Below are positions 34,308 to 47,025 of a DNA stretch of 64,000 nucleotides, one piece after another. Origin of the DNA: Cryptomeria japonica. Lineage: Eukaryota; Streptophyta; Pinopsida; Cupressales; Cupressaceae. The stretch is from NCBI RefSeq assembly GCF_030272615.1, contig NC_081406.1, forward strand, positions 264,471,692 through 264,535,691. Direction: 5' to 3'. Numbering within the stretch: position 1 is the stretch's first letter; each line of letters opens with the position of its first letter. The position numbers and the translations under genes are program-made. Under the pieces are notes generated by a model. The model saw nothing but the letters and a program-made list of their open reading frames with translations. It was not told where the DNA came from and did not search any database.

Positions 34308-37300
34308 AATGCTATCTCATGTTTATTTAGTTGTTGGAAGGAATATGATATATGCCAATTCCTGATGGCTTGCTTTGTAAGATTTTAAAGAACAATTATC
34401 TCATGAACAGGTACGTTTAACTGGAGCAACAAAAGGTACTGTTAAAAGCTGTTGATGGTTTATTTTTTTGGCTTCTAATAATTTTTGCAAAGCAACAATA
34501 TATAGGTAATGAGAGGTTTTATATTCAAAGTTTAAACTATCTCTTTGCATAATTATTTTAGTTAGTCCATTGTATTTATAAGAGTAAAAACACTTTGCAT
34601 TTCAATTCTGGATAATTTACTAGGCTTCATATTTTGTGTTTCAGTTGCATCTAATGTGATTGGAACCTTCCTTTTCTTGCATGGTGGTTATGAATGAGCC
34701 ATTTCCATTTCTGTCATAATCATCATTGTATCCTTTTTTTTTGTCTATTCTACTTTTTTGTCAGCTATAGTTTATCAATGAGTTTTCATATTTAGATTAG
34801 TCTTAACTGAAAGTTACTCATACAGTTTGTATTTTATTTCATTAGACCAAAAATTAATTTATATCGGGCAAATGTTGCCTAGTTGAAGGTGTAGGTAGAT
34901 AAGCAAATTGGCACCCTTTGCCTTGTGTCTTAACATGATTTACAATAGGTCACGACACACCTAAATGAAATCCCTAGAACAGAGGTCACAGTCTTCTCCT
35001 CAGGAACACACTTTTCATCTTGCATAGTGGTTAATCTCTCAAAACTCAGCCACCTCTCTAGGGAAATTCTATTCAAGTGCTTGCATCAGTATGCCCAAAA
35101 AGAAGTCATTTTCTTAACTTCCCCACTATTAAAATCAATGGCTGTTACCTGAAAATGGATTCTACATTCAAATTACAGTTAATTATGATGCAGATGAAAC
35201 ACAGAGAATGGGAGCTTAATTGGAGAAATACTCAGTTGTCATGTAATGGGAACTTACTGAGGCCCAAAACACTCAGGAATTGGGTCCGCAATTTTGGAAG
35301 GCCTTGGAATCTAAACTTTTCATGAAATGTTAAAAGGTACTTAATAGCTGCGTTCTCATTCATGTTTGAAGAGCAGATTGCATTACAAGGTGGCCCATAG
35401 CTTTCAACGAAATAAAAGCTATTCATGAAAACATTGTTTGATGCTTCCAATCCCAGATGTGGAACTCCCGAGGACATTCTCAATTTAGGTAAGCTTGCCA
35501 CTTCTCCCTAGCAAATATGCACAAGTGTAATCCTTGAAAGTTTGAAACACATAGGTATTGCCATGGGAGAATAGATCATGTCTGCTCACAATACACAAAA
35601 TTCTCAACTATGCCAATATCTGTAGAAACATAGATGTGGGAAAGCTGCTCCCAAAAAGAATCTATCTAAAATTGGGTACAGTATAATGGGAACAAACAAT
35701 GGGTTATTTGAGCATTCCATTCAGATGTAGGATCTGCAACTAATATGTGCATCTAGCTAAAGTTTGCCTTATTTACCCCCTCAACTAAGAAAAACTTCAA
35801 GAGGCTGCCAAACAAGAAGCTTAGTTGACCTCTAAGAAAACACTCCTATGAAGAAGCAACATTTCAGGACATGTCCAAAACACACGAATTCATTGGCCTC
35901 TAATTTTTTTCACTTGTTTAATTTACCACCTCTTATATTTAAGATGCCTCTTACAACTACTAGCCATATCTGTACCAATATTATCAGTATGGCTAAAAAT
36001 ATAAGACACACAGTTATTTAACAACTTCTAAAGGTGATGCCTTATTGTTGACAACTTGTACAATGAATTGAAGCAATTCTGATTATGCTCGTAGATTTTT
36101 CTGGAGTCTGTGAGATGGCAAAGATCAGGAAACAGCCCAAGTTCCCATAATATCTCTCATGAGAAGTTGTAAACAACATAACATCTTTTTTGGAACAACA
36201 TAGTATGTAAATGGGAAAACAACCCTCCTGTGGAATTTACCAAGGAATTTGGCACACTGCAAATTGGTGTCTTGAGACCTAAATTCACACTACGGAGCTA
36301 TTGGTGGCTTTCTCTAGCAAGGAGGGTTCAACTTCTTAAGTGATACTCCAAGAATAAAGTCTCTCATTGTAGATGCCTATTCCTCACCAGATAGAAAGTA
36401 TATCATTTCACTTCAGTGAAATTTCATATAGTTAGGGCTTGAGGATGATATCACCCAGTACACACTTAATATGGATAATAACCCCCTCTTTTCCCGACAA
36501 AAATAGACTTCTAAAGGTTTTGTGGATAAGTGTATAGGTACCTTTTGGATCAAACTTGTTTGGATGAATTTGTCAATGTGACCGAGCCAACATTTAGAAT
36601 GAAAAAAAATACAAGATTGAATTCAATTATGAGAACAACTCTTCGCCTACATGTTCTTTCATGACCATTTCATCTTGAGCAAGAAATAAGGAGAATTTAA
36701 GATCTTATGTTTAAATGTGGATATATTGGTAATGTTGTCTAGTAGCTTGGTTGGTCTTTTGGAGATCCAATATCAAACTTCAAGTGAGCCTTGGCTAAGA
36801 GAAGCCTTGGTAAGAAGATGAAATATCAATTGTTCTACTCAATTTGTAGAGAATATAGGAAGATTAAATCATAAACTAATGCTTGGAGATTCAGAAAAAA
36901 AGGAGATACGTGTGTTGTTTTAAGCCATTACTTTATGAGCTTGTTATCCAGCATTTTTTGTTGATGATAGATTGGAGAAAACCTCACTTGCTGGTGTTCT
37001 CTCTTATTGGAGCTCGCGACAATAAATGTTGATCCATATGTGTTGAAATGTTTATTTTCCATATTAAATGTTCAAGACAATTCTTCATGAAAAATCAATT
37101 GTTCTCGTCAATTTGTAGAGAATATGGCTCAATTTCTTGCTGGTGTTCTCTCTTATTGGAGCTCACGAGAATAAATGTTGATCCATATGTGTTGAAATGT
37201 TTATTTTCCATATTACATGTTCAAGACAATTCTTCATGAAAAATCAATTGTTCTCGTCAATTTGTAGAGAATATGGCTCAATTTCTTAAGCCATTACTTT

Positions 37301-38230
37301 ATGAGCTTGTTACCCAACATTTCTTGTTGATAATGATTGGAGAAAACCCCACTTTCTGGTGTTCTCTCTTATTGGGGCTTGTGAGTATAAATATGTCTAT
37401 CCATTCATGTGTTGGAAATGTTTATTTTCCATATTAGATGTTCAAGACAATTCTTCATGTAACTTATGCAATTTGATCAATATATAAGCATATGCGGGTA
37501 GGCATGGTACTAAAAGTGCACATAAAATAACTAGGTAATTATAAAGACTCAACAAGATATGTTTTAATGAATTAGACACCAATCTAATTGAGCTACTTGT
37601 GTATCAACAAGTTAGAAGACCATATGTTGTCATTTGGGCATATAACCACCAACAATCAATTACTTATTATTCAGTCAGCTTGTCAATAAATATTCATGGG
37701 TAGCCAAAACTTGTTTGTACTTTCCATCTAAAAACACAAGTGGATGATATCTTGAACTCAAGAATAGTTGTGGTATGATTATGTTGATCAACTTCAAATC
37801 AACATTGTCTACAATGAAATAAAATGCCTTTTCTTGTGCCGACATGTTTGAAAAAATGGCGTGCTCCCCTTTGGAATGTCAATTATGAAGGTTTCCCACT
37901 TGAACTCTATGGCAGCTTCTATTATGGAGAAGATTTATATGTTACAACCTTTACATGCTTTGTCATGTAACACTCGACTTGCTATCCTTATCCTATTCAA
38001 GTCATGAGATGTTCTTTGAGTAATTTCTTTTTTTACCACGTTCTTAAATATTTTGATCTCAATCACACATGTATAGGAATAATTTGTTTCCTTGGCATTG
38101 TCGAAGCTCCATTTGTACTCGAATGTATGTATGCAAATCATACTAACATTCAATGAATGAATGAATGATTTTACTAACATCCACAAGACTGATCAGTCTA
38201 TGGGACCAAGGACTCATAGCCTTAAACTAT
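34308..38230. other. Intergenic, 3' flank of NOC1 and unassigned sequence
   Basis: The first few hundred bases probably contain the NOC1 3' UTR; no unambiguous poly(A) signal stands out. From 34900 onward I find no gene. An A-B-C repeat at 36829-37460 is the only structure. Confidence 0.45.
36829..37460. repeat. Tandem repeat with A-B-C, A-C, A-B-C structure
   Basis: Block A (CAATTGTTCT.GTCAATTTGT...AGAATAT) occurs at about 36829, 37096 and 37245. Block C (CTGGTGTTCTCTCTTATTGG to ATTCTTCATG) occurs at about 36991, 37140 and 37356. Block B (AGCCATTACTTTATGAGCTT...GGAGAAAAC) lies between A and C only in the first and third units. The A-to-A distance across the short unit is 149 bp. Confidence 0.85.
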
Positions 38231-38565
38231 CTACATATTCCTTTCAATGTATGATCTCTTGCTATGTATCTTGACTAGAAAGCTAGCAGTTTGGTTGATC
38301 TTATCCTCATCAAATAAACAGTGCATGTTTTCAACCTTAAAAATCTCGTACTGAGAACGGATATCATCATACGATGTGCACTCAATAAGAAAGTGCCACT
38401 CATCTTGTAGAACAAGCAAGTTCTCTCTTCCCATACCTCTTTGGGCTTTTTCCACCTACCCATTTCACACCTAAGATATTGGGAACCAGACCTCAATTGT
38501 GCCACTAACAAACTTGTTTTCCCTTTAATAAGTGCTCCTAAATATGCTTTCTCTCTGTGTTCCAA
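38231..38565 (-). pseudogene. LINE-type RT C-terminal zinc-binding remnant, frameshifted
   Basis: Two overlapping minus frames together give LIKGKTSLLVAQLRSGSQYL, EMGRWKKPKEVWEERTCLF and then DEWHFLIECTSYDDIRSQYE. This resembles the Cys/His-rich region that ends many non-LTR reverse transcriptases (C..C...H....C). A frameshift separates the halves and no RT core is seen alongside. It could also derive from a host gene that captured this domain. Confidence 0.55.
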
Positions 38566-41500
38566 GTTGGGTTAAACTCTTTGATGTAATACGCCTTTTT
38601 ACGTCCAATGTGGTTAGTCCACATGGTAGTCTGAAACTTTTCTATGACAAACTTTTTAATTTCCTCATTGGTATTAGGACATTTGTGTAGCTTGATGTTC
38701 AATTTGTTCAACTACTTTTTGTTTTGTTTCATCCAAGTTTTCTTCCTACGATTAAAGACTCTCTGCCATTGCAATTTTGGGCCACTGTTGGTTATCCATG
38801 TTTTCAACCTTCTTTAGATAACTTATTAACCAAGTTATCATTGATGCCTCCAATGGAACAGTATTTGCTTCCGCTAAAAGGATTTCATTTGGTATTGATG
38901 TTTTAACTTTGAGATTGCTTGTGATTAGGTGTTTTTATATTCTCTTTGTCTCCATCCACAGTTTGATATGCTACCTCCCCAAACTCCACAACCATCAAGG
39001 ATTTGTCTCTTGCAATGTCACATGTTGAATTTTGCAAAAATGAACATACCATATTGTTATCAACAAGGGTGCAATTGATGCCACTTTTGCATTGATCTTC
39101 ATAACTTCTCACAATGTAATACTTTAAAGAATTATATTTATCCTTAGATTGAATCCCCCCAAACTATCACAATATTATCATTCATACTAGTATTTTTACC
39201 TTTCTAATTGTAGTGCGACTATTGAAGAGAATTAGATATTTATCACTAATACTAGTGCAGTCACATAAATCTGTCCATTCTAATTAAATGAATATTTGCT
39301 ATTTATTTAATTAAAAATCCACTAGCCATCAGTTAATTAAATTAATATTTAATTAATTCATCTCCAAACATTCTCCTATTAATTAAATAAATTATTCAAT
39401 TTATTTTAATTAATTCATTAAACCAAATTCAAATCAATTAAATAAATAAATCATATTTATTTCATTTAAATCTCCTATTCCTCTTTTAAATAAATTAAAT
39501 CAAACATTTATTTAAATCATTTATCCCCCCCCCACTTGCATTTTCCTACAAATGCAACTTGCACACATTTATTGAAATAAATTAATTTATTTTAATTAAA
39601 AATCCTATTTTCCTTCACCCATCAAATCCACTTGCATTCCTAAACCCCCTTCTAGATTCTTCTAAACCCTTCCTAATTAGCCTAATCCATCCCCTAATTA
39701 TTGTCACATTCCTAAGCAACTTTAAGTCACTTCTCAAAGACTTCAAAGGTCTTTGAAAAACATTTAATGCTTTGTGTGTCGAACAATTTAACCTCCAAAG
39801 TCTTCCAAGACCACTAATGGCTCTTACATGACCATTTATGGCTGTTACATAACTATTTATGGTTATTTCAACTTGCACTCATGTGTCTCGTCAAACATTT
39901 ATTGCTTTGACCATGGTTATCCCTTTTACCTTTGCACAAAAGTTTATCCATTGGATAAAAGCTTTATTCTTTGAATAAAGAATTTATCCATTCAACTAAC
40001 CTTGACCTTAACTCCCAAGGTCATGCCAAACATTTAATGCTTATTCCCTCTCCTCTCAACCTATCTCACATTGACACTTGTCATCCTGAGATTGGGTTGA
40101 AAACCCTCACATGGATCTCAAATCATTCAATCCTGACCCTTGTTGAGATTACTCAATCTCAACCATCCATTGCTCCATTTTTCTTATAAATAAAGCCCAT
40201 TTCTTCATAATCCAGATCCTGAAAACTTGTATGCATTTAAGCTATAGTGAATTCAAGAGAGCATTTAGCATAAAATACTAATATCTTGTCCTTTTGGTTA
40301 AAATAAATCATTTTAGTATCAATAACATAGTATTAGCTTTTTATTCACATTTAGAGCAAATACTTCAATCTCAAACCTCCATAAGCATCCATAGTGCAAA
40401 AAGCTGCTGAGAGCTACACTAGTTTGAAACTTGGAGAGGAGAGGAACAAAGGAGAAGGAGCCAAGAGTATGGTAGAAGGCATTTGGAGATGTCTTCTTGC
40501 ATTTACATTCATAGTTAAATGTTTTACTTTGTTCTTGGTGTCTCTTTTGATATGCCTGCTTAGGTTGATCTTTGGTTGAATAACACTAACCTTAATACTT
40601 GTTTCTTGTTGTTTGTGTGTTATACTACCACAGGTTTTGATCTAACACTTGCCCTTTTTGCAGAGCATCAACTAGTAATCAATTGTCGCTTTGAAAAGTT
40701 GAAGCAAATGGTAAGTTACTTTTCAGATCATTATTTACTTCACTTAATCATAGTAATATTCTATTATAATATTTTAATAATGTTGAATATACTATGTTGT
40801 GTGTGTGTGTGTGTGTGTGGGTGGGTGGAGGGGGTGAGCACCTAATTTAGAAGCATGATTTGAAAAAGTTGTTAATTTTCCTAAGTAGCATTAAGGTTTT
40901 GTTGAGATTGATGGGCATTAACATGTGAAGATTTATACCCTTGTCTTTTTGAAGGCTTTCTTGGATTTTGTGTTTGGTGTGAGGTTAGATAAAGTTGCTT
41001 GGTTGTCATTGAAAGAAAGGGCTTTTGTTGATGAGAGGGTTTATTGAGATTATAGGAATGCCTCTAATCCTTTCTATATGTTGTAATGAATTTGCAAGAC
41101 AAAATATGTTGAACATGGAAATATTGCAAAAATAAGAAATAAAATGTTTTTAAACTTAAAGTGGGAAAAACCTCTAATAGAGCATACACTACAGTTACAA
41201 ATATTCCAAGATGCCTTCTAATTGAGAGATTGCAAATCTATAGTATTTTTTAAAGCAACCACTACCATCTCATGCATATCTAATAAATACTTAATTCTAA
41301 CTAGTGTGATTACTTACAAAGCATATGCATCCTTTTATTAAATCTATCTAAGAGCAATTTTTAAAGGATATGCAACCAACTAATACCAGCTAATGTAAAA
41401 TAGAATGGGGTACATAACATTGCAATCTTGTTCAAAATGCATTGTCTACAAAGCTTGGGATGCAAAAGCTTAGAGAGAATGCTCAGAAGCTCCAATGTGA

Positions 41501-41630
41501 CATCTTCAAGTTGCGAGCCCCTCTACTAGGCTAGGAACTCAATAGAGTGATTACAAAGGTATTGTATGTATTTGTTAAAAATGTTCTTGAGTTTTGAAAA
41601 TATCAATTCTCATCCAACTAATGTGTTTTG
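38566..41630. other. Intergenic, AT-rich, probable LTR debris
   Basis: 39280-39620 is dense in TTAATTAAATTAATT-type sequence and ends in a C-rich run near 39525, as in some plant LTRs. 40190-40560 looks like transcript-leader sequence. A GT microsatellite lies at 40797-40818. No gene is supported. Confidence 0.4.
40797..40818. repeat. GT dinucleotide microsatellite
   Basis: About eleven GT units followed by GGGTGGGTGG. Confidence 0.95.
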
Positions 41631-41639
41631 TCAATGAGT

Positions 41640-42490
41640 AGCAAGTCCAATAACTAACAAAAACTAGGTGGATTGGAGAAGGTGGAAGTGCAACTTGTAT
41701 GCCACTTCACTTATGTCTTGGATCACTTGATAAGGACCATAAAATTTTGGAGTTAACTTATGACCATTCTTGTCTCATAAATTAAGTTTCCTATAGGCTT
41801 GTAGACATAAAAAACCCAGTTACCAATATCAAAAGCATGATATGTCCCGTGTTGATCTACATCATGTTTCTTGTGGATTTAAGCTAGTGCTAGGTTAGCC
41901 TTTAAGTAGTTGAGATATTTTATCGCTTGGCCAAAATTTTAACTGTTACACCTTAGAAGAATCACTAATATAAGTACATAGGGAGGGTGGAATCGTGGCA
42001 TAGAAATGGCCATAGGGGATCATTTTTGAAGCACTAACTTTGTTGCTCGAAAACAAAACAACACAAATAAGTCTCAAGGCTCTTGTTGACAATTCATTTT
42101 TTTACCACCACTTTGAGGATGATAGGTTGAACTTGTGTTCAATGCATTTCCATATACTTTAAACAAATCTTGCCAAACTTCACTAATGAAGAAAACATCA
42201 CAATCACTAATCAGAGCGAGGTACCCATGGAGTTTGTAGAATGAAACCAAGAAGTGTTGAGTAACATCAACAATAGTGTATGGGTGAGGTAATGCACAAA
42301 AATGAGCATATTTGGTTAAGCAATCCACTACCACCAAGATACTATTTTTACCCCTTGAGAATGGAAAGCCTATAATGAAATTCATAGAAATATTAGTCCA
42401 AGCTTGATTGGGAATAGGAAGTGGTGGCAACAATCTCAAGGCTTTGAGTGCTTCTCCTTTTATCCTTTGACACTCATCACATTCAACCAC
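41640..42490 (-). pseudogene. Gypsy integrase core and C-terminus, decayed
   Basis: The minus strand from 42490 reads CDECQRIKGEALKALRLLPP, WTNISMNFIIGFPFSRGKN, ILVVVDCLTKYAHFCALPHP (first Asp), YLALISDCDVFFISEVWQDL (second Asp) and STYHPQSGGKKMNCQ, where the catalytic Glu region DGQTE is altered. Leftward, LTPKFYGPYQVIQDISEVAY is the integrase tail before the 3' LTR. Stops and the missing Glu show it is inactive. It is a different element from those at 9-19 kb and 58-64 kb. Confidence 0.8.
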
Positions 42491-42751
42491 ATGTGTCTTA
42501 ATATCATCCTAGAAGAAATCTCATCTTTATGAGACTTGCGTGTCCTATGTTGTCTCAATGTTTGAATTTTAAAAAATAGACAATCCCTACAAATTTTTAC
42601 TCAAAATTCGCAACTCTTTTCTCTTAGGCACATTTTACGAGGCTCAAAACTTGTATTTGTTTGTGTCCAATCATCAGTAGGTGTGTTTGTCATCGTTGTC
42701 CAAGTTTTAGTTGGTTTTTGCTTTCATTATTTTAGCTTTTTGTGCAATTTT

Positions 42752-43177
42752 GGGTTTTGAGTTCCTCATTGCAAGTAGGAACTTTCCGTTGTCATTGCAA
42801 ATACGAACTTTTTGCTGTCATTGCAAATAGGAAATTTTGCTATCATTGCAAGTAGGAACTTATTATTCTAGTTGCAAGTCAATTGTCTTTACTTGCAGTC
42901 GAGTTTCTAGAACCTGATTATAAGTTAACCCATTTTTATGTGATGTATTCATTCACTTGCAATCGGGTTTTGAGTTCCTCATTGCAAGTAGGAACTTTCC
43001 GTTGTCATTGCAAATACGAACTTTTTGCTGTCATTGCAAATAGGAAATCTTGCTATCATTGCAAGTAGGAACTTATTATTCTAGTTGCAAGTCAATTGTC
43101 TTTACTTGCAGTCGAGTTTCTAGAACCTGATTATAAGTTAACCCATTTTTATGTGATGTATTCATTCACTTGCAATC
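42752..43177. repeat. 213-bp tandem duplication
   Basis: Two nearly identical head-to-tail copies, 42752-42964 and 42965-43177, begin GGGTTTTGAGTTCCTCATTG. Each contains a full 35-bp hairpin and the left arm of the next. 213 is a multiple of three, which explains the repeated open frame. Confidence 0.95.
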
Positions 43178-43830
43178 GGGTTCTAGAAACCCGACTACAA
43201 GTATGTTCATCACCTTTCCTATGCATTGCAAGCCTAACCTTTCACTTGCAATTGGGCCTCAAAACACCGATTGCAAGTGACTTGGCCAAGTTCGTTATTT
43301 GCTTATCATCTTGCACTTGCAATTGGGGTTACCCATTCTTTGAGTGTTGCATTACATGCACACTTGCAATCGGGCCTCAAAACCCCGAATGCAAGTTTGT
43401 ATCACCCTTGCTAATCTCTTTCACTTGCAATTGGGGTTCTGAGGCTCAACTACAAGCTTGTTACTCCCATTGTTTTCTTATTGCAAGTATGCACACTTGC
43501 AATTGGGTCTTCTAGACCTGATTGCAAGATTGCAAGCTTATACCAAATCATGCGAAAGGGCTTACTTGCTTTCGGGTCTCCAAGACCCGATTGCAAGTGT
43601 AAGTCTCAACAACTCTTCCCCAACTTGTGTTCTTCCACTTGCACATTCCAAGTTCACTCCACTTGGATTCCACCTCCCAAGATCTGAAATTTGCCTTTTG
43701 TCTCCACATACTCTCATTCCCACATTTTCCCTTTGTAAGATCAATACTTGTAATCGACTCTTTGGGACCTGACTACAAGGAGACACACTTTGATTACTTG
43801 CAATCGGGTTCTAGAAACCCGATTGCAAGT
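42891..43830. repeat. Array of about ten 35-bp hairpins, ACTTGCAATCGGG type
   Basis: Units of 35 bases (one of 36) start at 42891, 43104, 43168, 43244, 43362, 43423, 43495, 43564, 43746 and 43796. The best is at 43796: ACTTGCAATCGGGTT, TCTAG, AACCCGATTGCAAGT. Several others differ in both arms in matching ways. Single arms without partners are also present (42954, 43314). Linkers of 30-150 bases are not alike outside the 213-bp duplication. The array lies just upstream of the Copia-type LTR at 44016. Confidence 0.9.
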
Positions 43831-44015
43831 GGCCTCAATGCATGAAAAGATAATGAAAAAAAGACAACATTGTCATTGATGACGGTAGTGGTGTAAAATG
43901 AAAAGGGGACACTGTCATATGCATAGAGAGGGTCAAAATACCATGAACCATGAAGCTGAAAATAGTAGCCAAGTTAAGTCCTATCTAAAATCAGGGATAA
44001 CAGTTCTAGTCTCAC

Positions 44016-46058
44016 TGTTGGGAATATTTTCTTTCCTTTACAAATGAAGGAGTAATGCAACTGAAGAATGCATTGTTACAATGCATTATAATAGTGCTAT
44101 GCAACAAAAAGTAGTGATTTTCACTATCATAATGGCCAAGAAAGAATGTTGATTATCTTCAAATTTAGTGGTTGATCTTCATGAGGTCACTGTCATTACC
44201 ATTCATGGTCAAATGATGTAAGTTGATGTTCCTGGAAAAATACCTTCACCGATCTCAAAATACTTCAATTGCCAACCTTTTTAGACAAATGATGTTGTAA
44301 ATAAAGTCATGTCTCAAATAATTTGATTAGTTTCAATTATGCATTTGTAATTTTTGACAAATTACATGTACTGCCAAAACTTGTAATTGCAAGTAGTCAC
44401 ATTACTTGCATTCTTGTAACTTGTAATTACATGTAAACAAAATACAAGTTGAAAGACAATAGGACTGTAATTTGGAATAAGTCATAGTTAGTTGTGGAAT
44501 AAGTCTTAGTTAGTTGGACTTCTCCCAATTTTTGCTCTTGGCCCCTCTCCTATATATATTAGAGGGTGCTATTTGTAATTTTTTTCTTTTTAGCAAGCAA
44601 GAAAACTCTGCAAAAATTTGTAATGATAAAGATTTTGTGTTTTATACTTGTAAATTGGTTTTGCAAGCAATATAAAGAAGACATTTGAGTTTCAGACTTT
44701 GTGTTGAAGCCTTGTTCATATATCCATTGTGTTTTTATGTCACAATGATATACTTTTCTGTATATAATTGAGATTCTAGTGAGGTTGTTAGAAAGAACTT
44801 TGATATAATTTCTTGTAGATTTTGTGCTGCAAATATTGAGGATTAAGTTAGTGTATTTAAGTGTTCATAATAGGGAGAGGTTACAAGACTTTGTGCTTGT
44901 AGGTGTTACTATTTACAGTAGTCTAGAGGTGCACCATATCAATAGACTTTGAGTTGTTGTAACTTGTACATTGTTATCATACTAATCATTCTGGAAGGTA
45001 GATAGGACAGTAGAAAAGTGAAGATTTTGAGCATTGCTTTATTATTCCCATCCTAGGGAAGTGATGGAAAACTTTGCGCTTTTATGGAAATTTTATTTCC
45101 TTTCATATAAGCATATTTGTTATTCTTCAAATTTATTAGATTTCTGTATTTGTTACTCTAGTTGCAGTTTATTTTCTAAAAAGAGAAAAGAATGTCATCT
45201 TTTCTAAAAAAAAAGAAGAGAAAAGGAAGTTGTCCCACCCAAGTTAGATTAGTGTTTATATATTATAGTTAATTTGTAATAGTGGGAAATGGGGAGCCTT
45301 CCCTTAGAATTAGGGGAGTTTTAAACTCACACGTTGTGGCTGAAACCATAATTTTGCACGTCTTCTCAGGAATACAAAATTTTCAACCAATATCCTATAG
45401 TAGAGGAATACAGTTCATTAGTATCCAAGGCTTGAGCTCTAAGTCGAGCAATAAATAAATCATATCCTAATAGTTGGGGATTTGGCTTGTCCAATTGAAA
45501 CTTGACATCAATAATGGACCCTTTTCTAATTGCCAAATGATGTCCTAAATTGCAAGGTTGATAGTCTATTTAGTTGCAGTAAATATTATTTATTCATGCT
45601 TAAGTCCAACTTAGGCATGTTTCATTTAGTAGTCTTAGGCATATGTAACAATTAGTTGCCATTAAATGTCATTTACACATTAAGCTTACTTAGGCTTAGT
45701 TAGCATAAGTTAGTTATCATAAAGTTAGTTTATGTTATCTCTCATTTAATTTTGTTCATGTTAGTTATCTTAGGTGTCATTCTAGATAGAGATGTCATAG
45801 CTCATTCTTTAATATTAGTTTTATAATGCATCATGCATTTAATTTTGTATTAAGGGTAGTTAATGACCTCATCATCTCTTGCATATTTAAGAAAGGATCA
45901 TTTGTACATTATATCAATATCAATTCATATCAATTTCATCTCAATATCATTTTGATCTCCACTGTTCATTCTTGTTCATGTTTGATTGTGGTTGGTTTGT
46001 TTCTTAGTCAATCCCTTTAAGATTACAACTCCATGATGGGCTCTTAATATTTCCAACA
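44016..46058 (+). mobile_element. Copia-type LTR followed by primer site
   Basis: The stretch starts TGTTGGGAATATT and ends AATATTTCCAACA, a terminal inverted repeat, and is followed at once by TGGTATCAGAGC. It contains a TATA box near 44550. The right edge is well supported by the primer site; the left edge rests on the inverted repeat alone. At 2.04 kb it is long for a Copia LTR and may hold an older insertion. Confidence 0.5.
44550..44559 (+). promoter_or_regulatory. TATA box in the Copia-type LTR
   Basis: CTCCTATATATATTAGAGGG sits about 530 bases into the LTR and precedes a T-rich leader, as for retrotransposon promoters. Confidence 0.5.
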
Positions 46059-46070
46059 TGGTATCAGAGC
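46059..46070 (+). other. Primer-binding site, initiator tRNA-Met type
   Basis: TGGTATCAGAGC directly follows the AACA end of the LTR. This is the standard plant Copia primer site, complementary to the 3' end of initiator tRNA-Met. Confidence 0.8.
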
Positions 46071-46549
46071 TTTGTTCAAGAAAATTTACTTCCCGTTCCA
46101 TAGAATTGAGCATTTGATAGAGATCTGTTATTTGCTCCCTCCCATAGGCCAATTCGCAGACCCAACATCATTTCAACGTTGAGAATTCTTTGAATTTTTA
46201 GAAATAGCCTTGATTTGGTTTGTCGTAATACTTGTTTGTAGTGACATTATTCAGGCTTTTTCCAATCTAATCTTGGTTAGGCATCATTATTTCCCTACAA
46301 TATTTTAAATTGTGATATTATTCAATTTTTTGAGCCTATTCATAGCAACTACAATACTACCTACTAGTTATTATTGAACAATGATATAATTAAATATTGG
46401 TAGAAGATTATAATATCTATTTGTGCAACATCTCTCTATCATCCAAGTTGATATTATTTGGAGGTTTTGGTTCTATCTCTAAGATTTTAAAGAATTGTCA
46501 TAGTTTGCTATATGTTTTACATTTTATTCTTCTTTGATCATCTTGAAGA

Positions 46550-46930
46550 GGGAGAACTATAGGGAATGGGGCGATTGCATTATCACTCATCTTAGTAAGC
46601 TTCATTTATTGTCATATTTGTATAATCTTGTTCCCCTACCCGACACACCTCGTCAAAAAAAATTGGAAATGCAACATGGATCTTGTCTTTAGAGTCATTC
46701 TTATGCATGTTAATGGTGATGGAGTCTATTGTTGATTTTGAGTGTCCTCGAGCTCGTTGGACTAAAATTTGGGAGTTATATGGAGATCCTGATACTTAAT
46801 CCTTCCCAACTGATTCCATTTTGCATCTTCACTCTTTAGCGAAGATACCCCATGATCATATTTTTGACACTTCAGTTAGGGTTACTTTAGAGAATCCTAA
46901 ATATTCTTCAAAGATAGTTGATCTGTGATG
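46550..46930 (+). pseudogene. Copia gag remnant
   Basis: Reading frames here give HLSKLHLLSYLYNLVPLPDT and, after a shift, DFECPRARWTKIWELYGDPD and LAKIPHDHIFDTSVRVTLEN. The position after the primer site and the W-rich pattern suggest a gag fragment. Stops and shifts are many. The element is interrupted at 47021 by the next insertion. Confidence 0.4.
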
Positions 46931-47020
46931 CAGAGGCCTACCCAAACTCCTAATGACAAGCCCAAACAAGGTTAGGCTGGTGACCCCTTAACTACTCACA
47001 AGGGTCCTGCAAGGAAGGAC

Positions 47021-47025
47021 TCTAC
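47021..47025. repeat. Target-site duplication, left copy (TCTAC)
   Basis: Identical to 54823-54827 on the other side of the element. Confidence 0.9.

Noticed and set aside
40631-40709. Possible exon between a CCACAG acceptor and an ATGGTAAGT donor
   Set aside because: Good splice-like ends, but the short peptide has no recognisable family and neighbouring exons are lacking.
42883-43515. Two open frames with identical first 29 residues
   Set aside because: Product of the 213-bp duplication and hairpin units, not a gene family.
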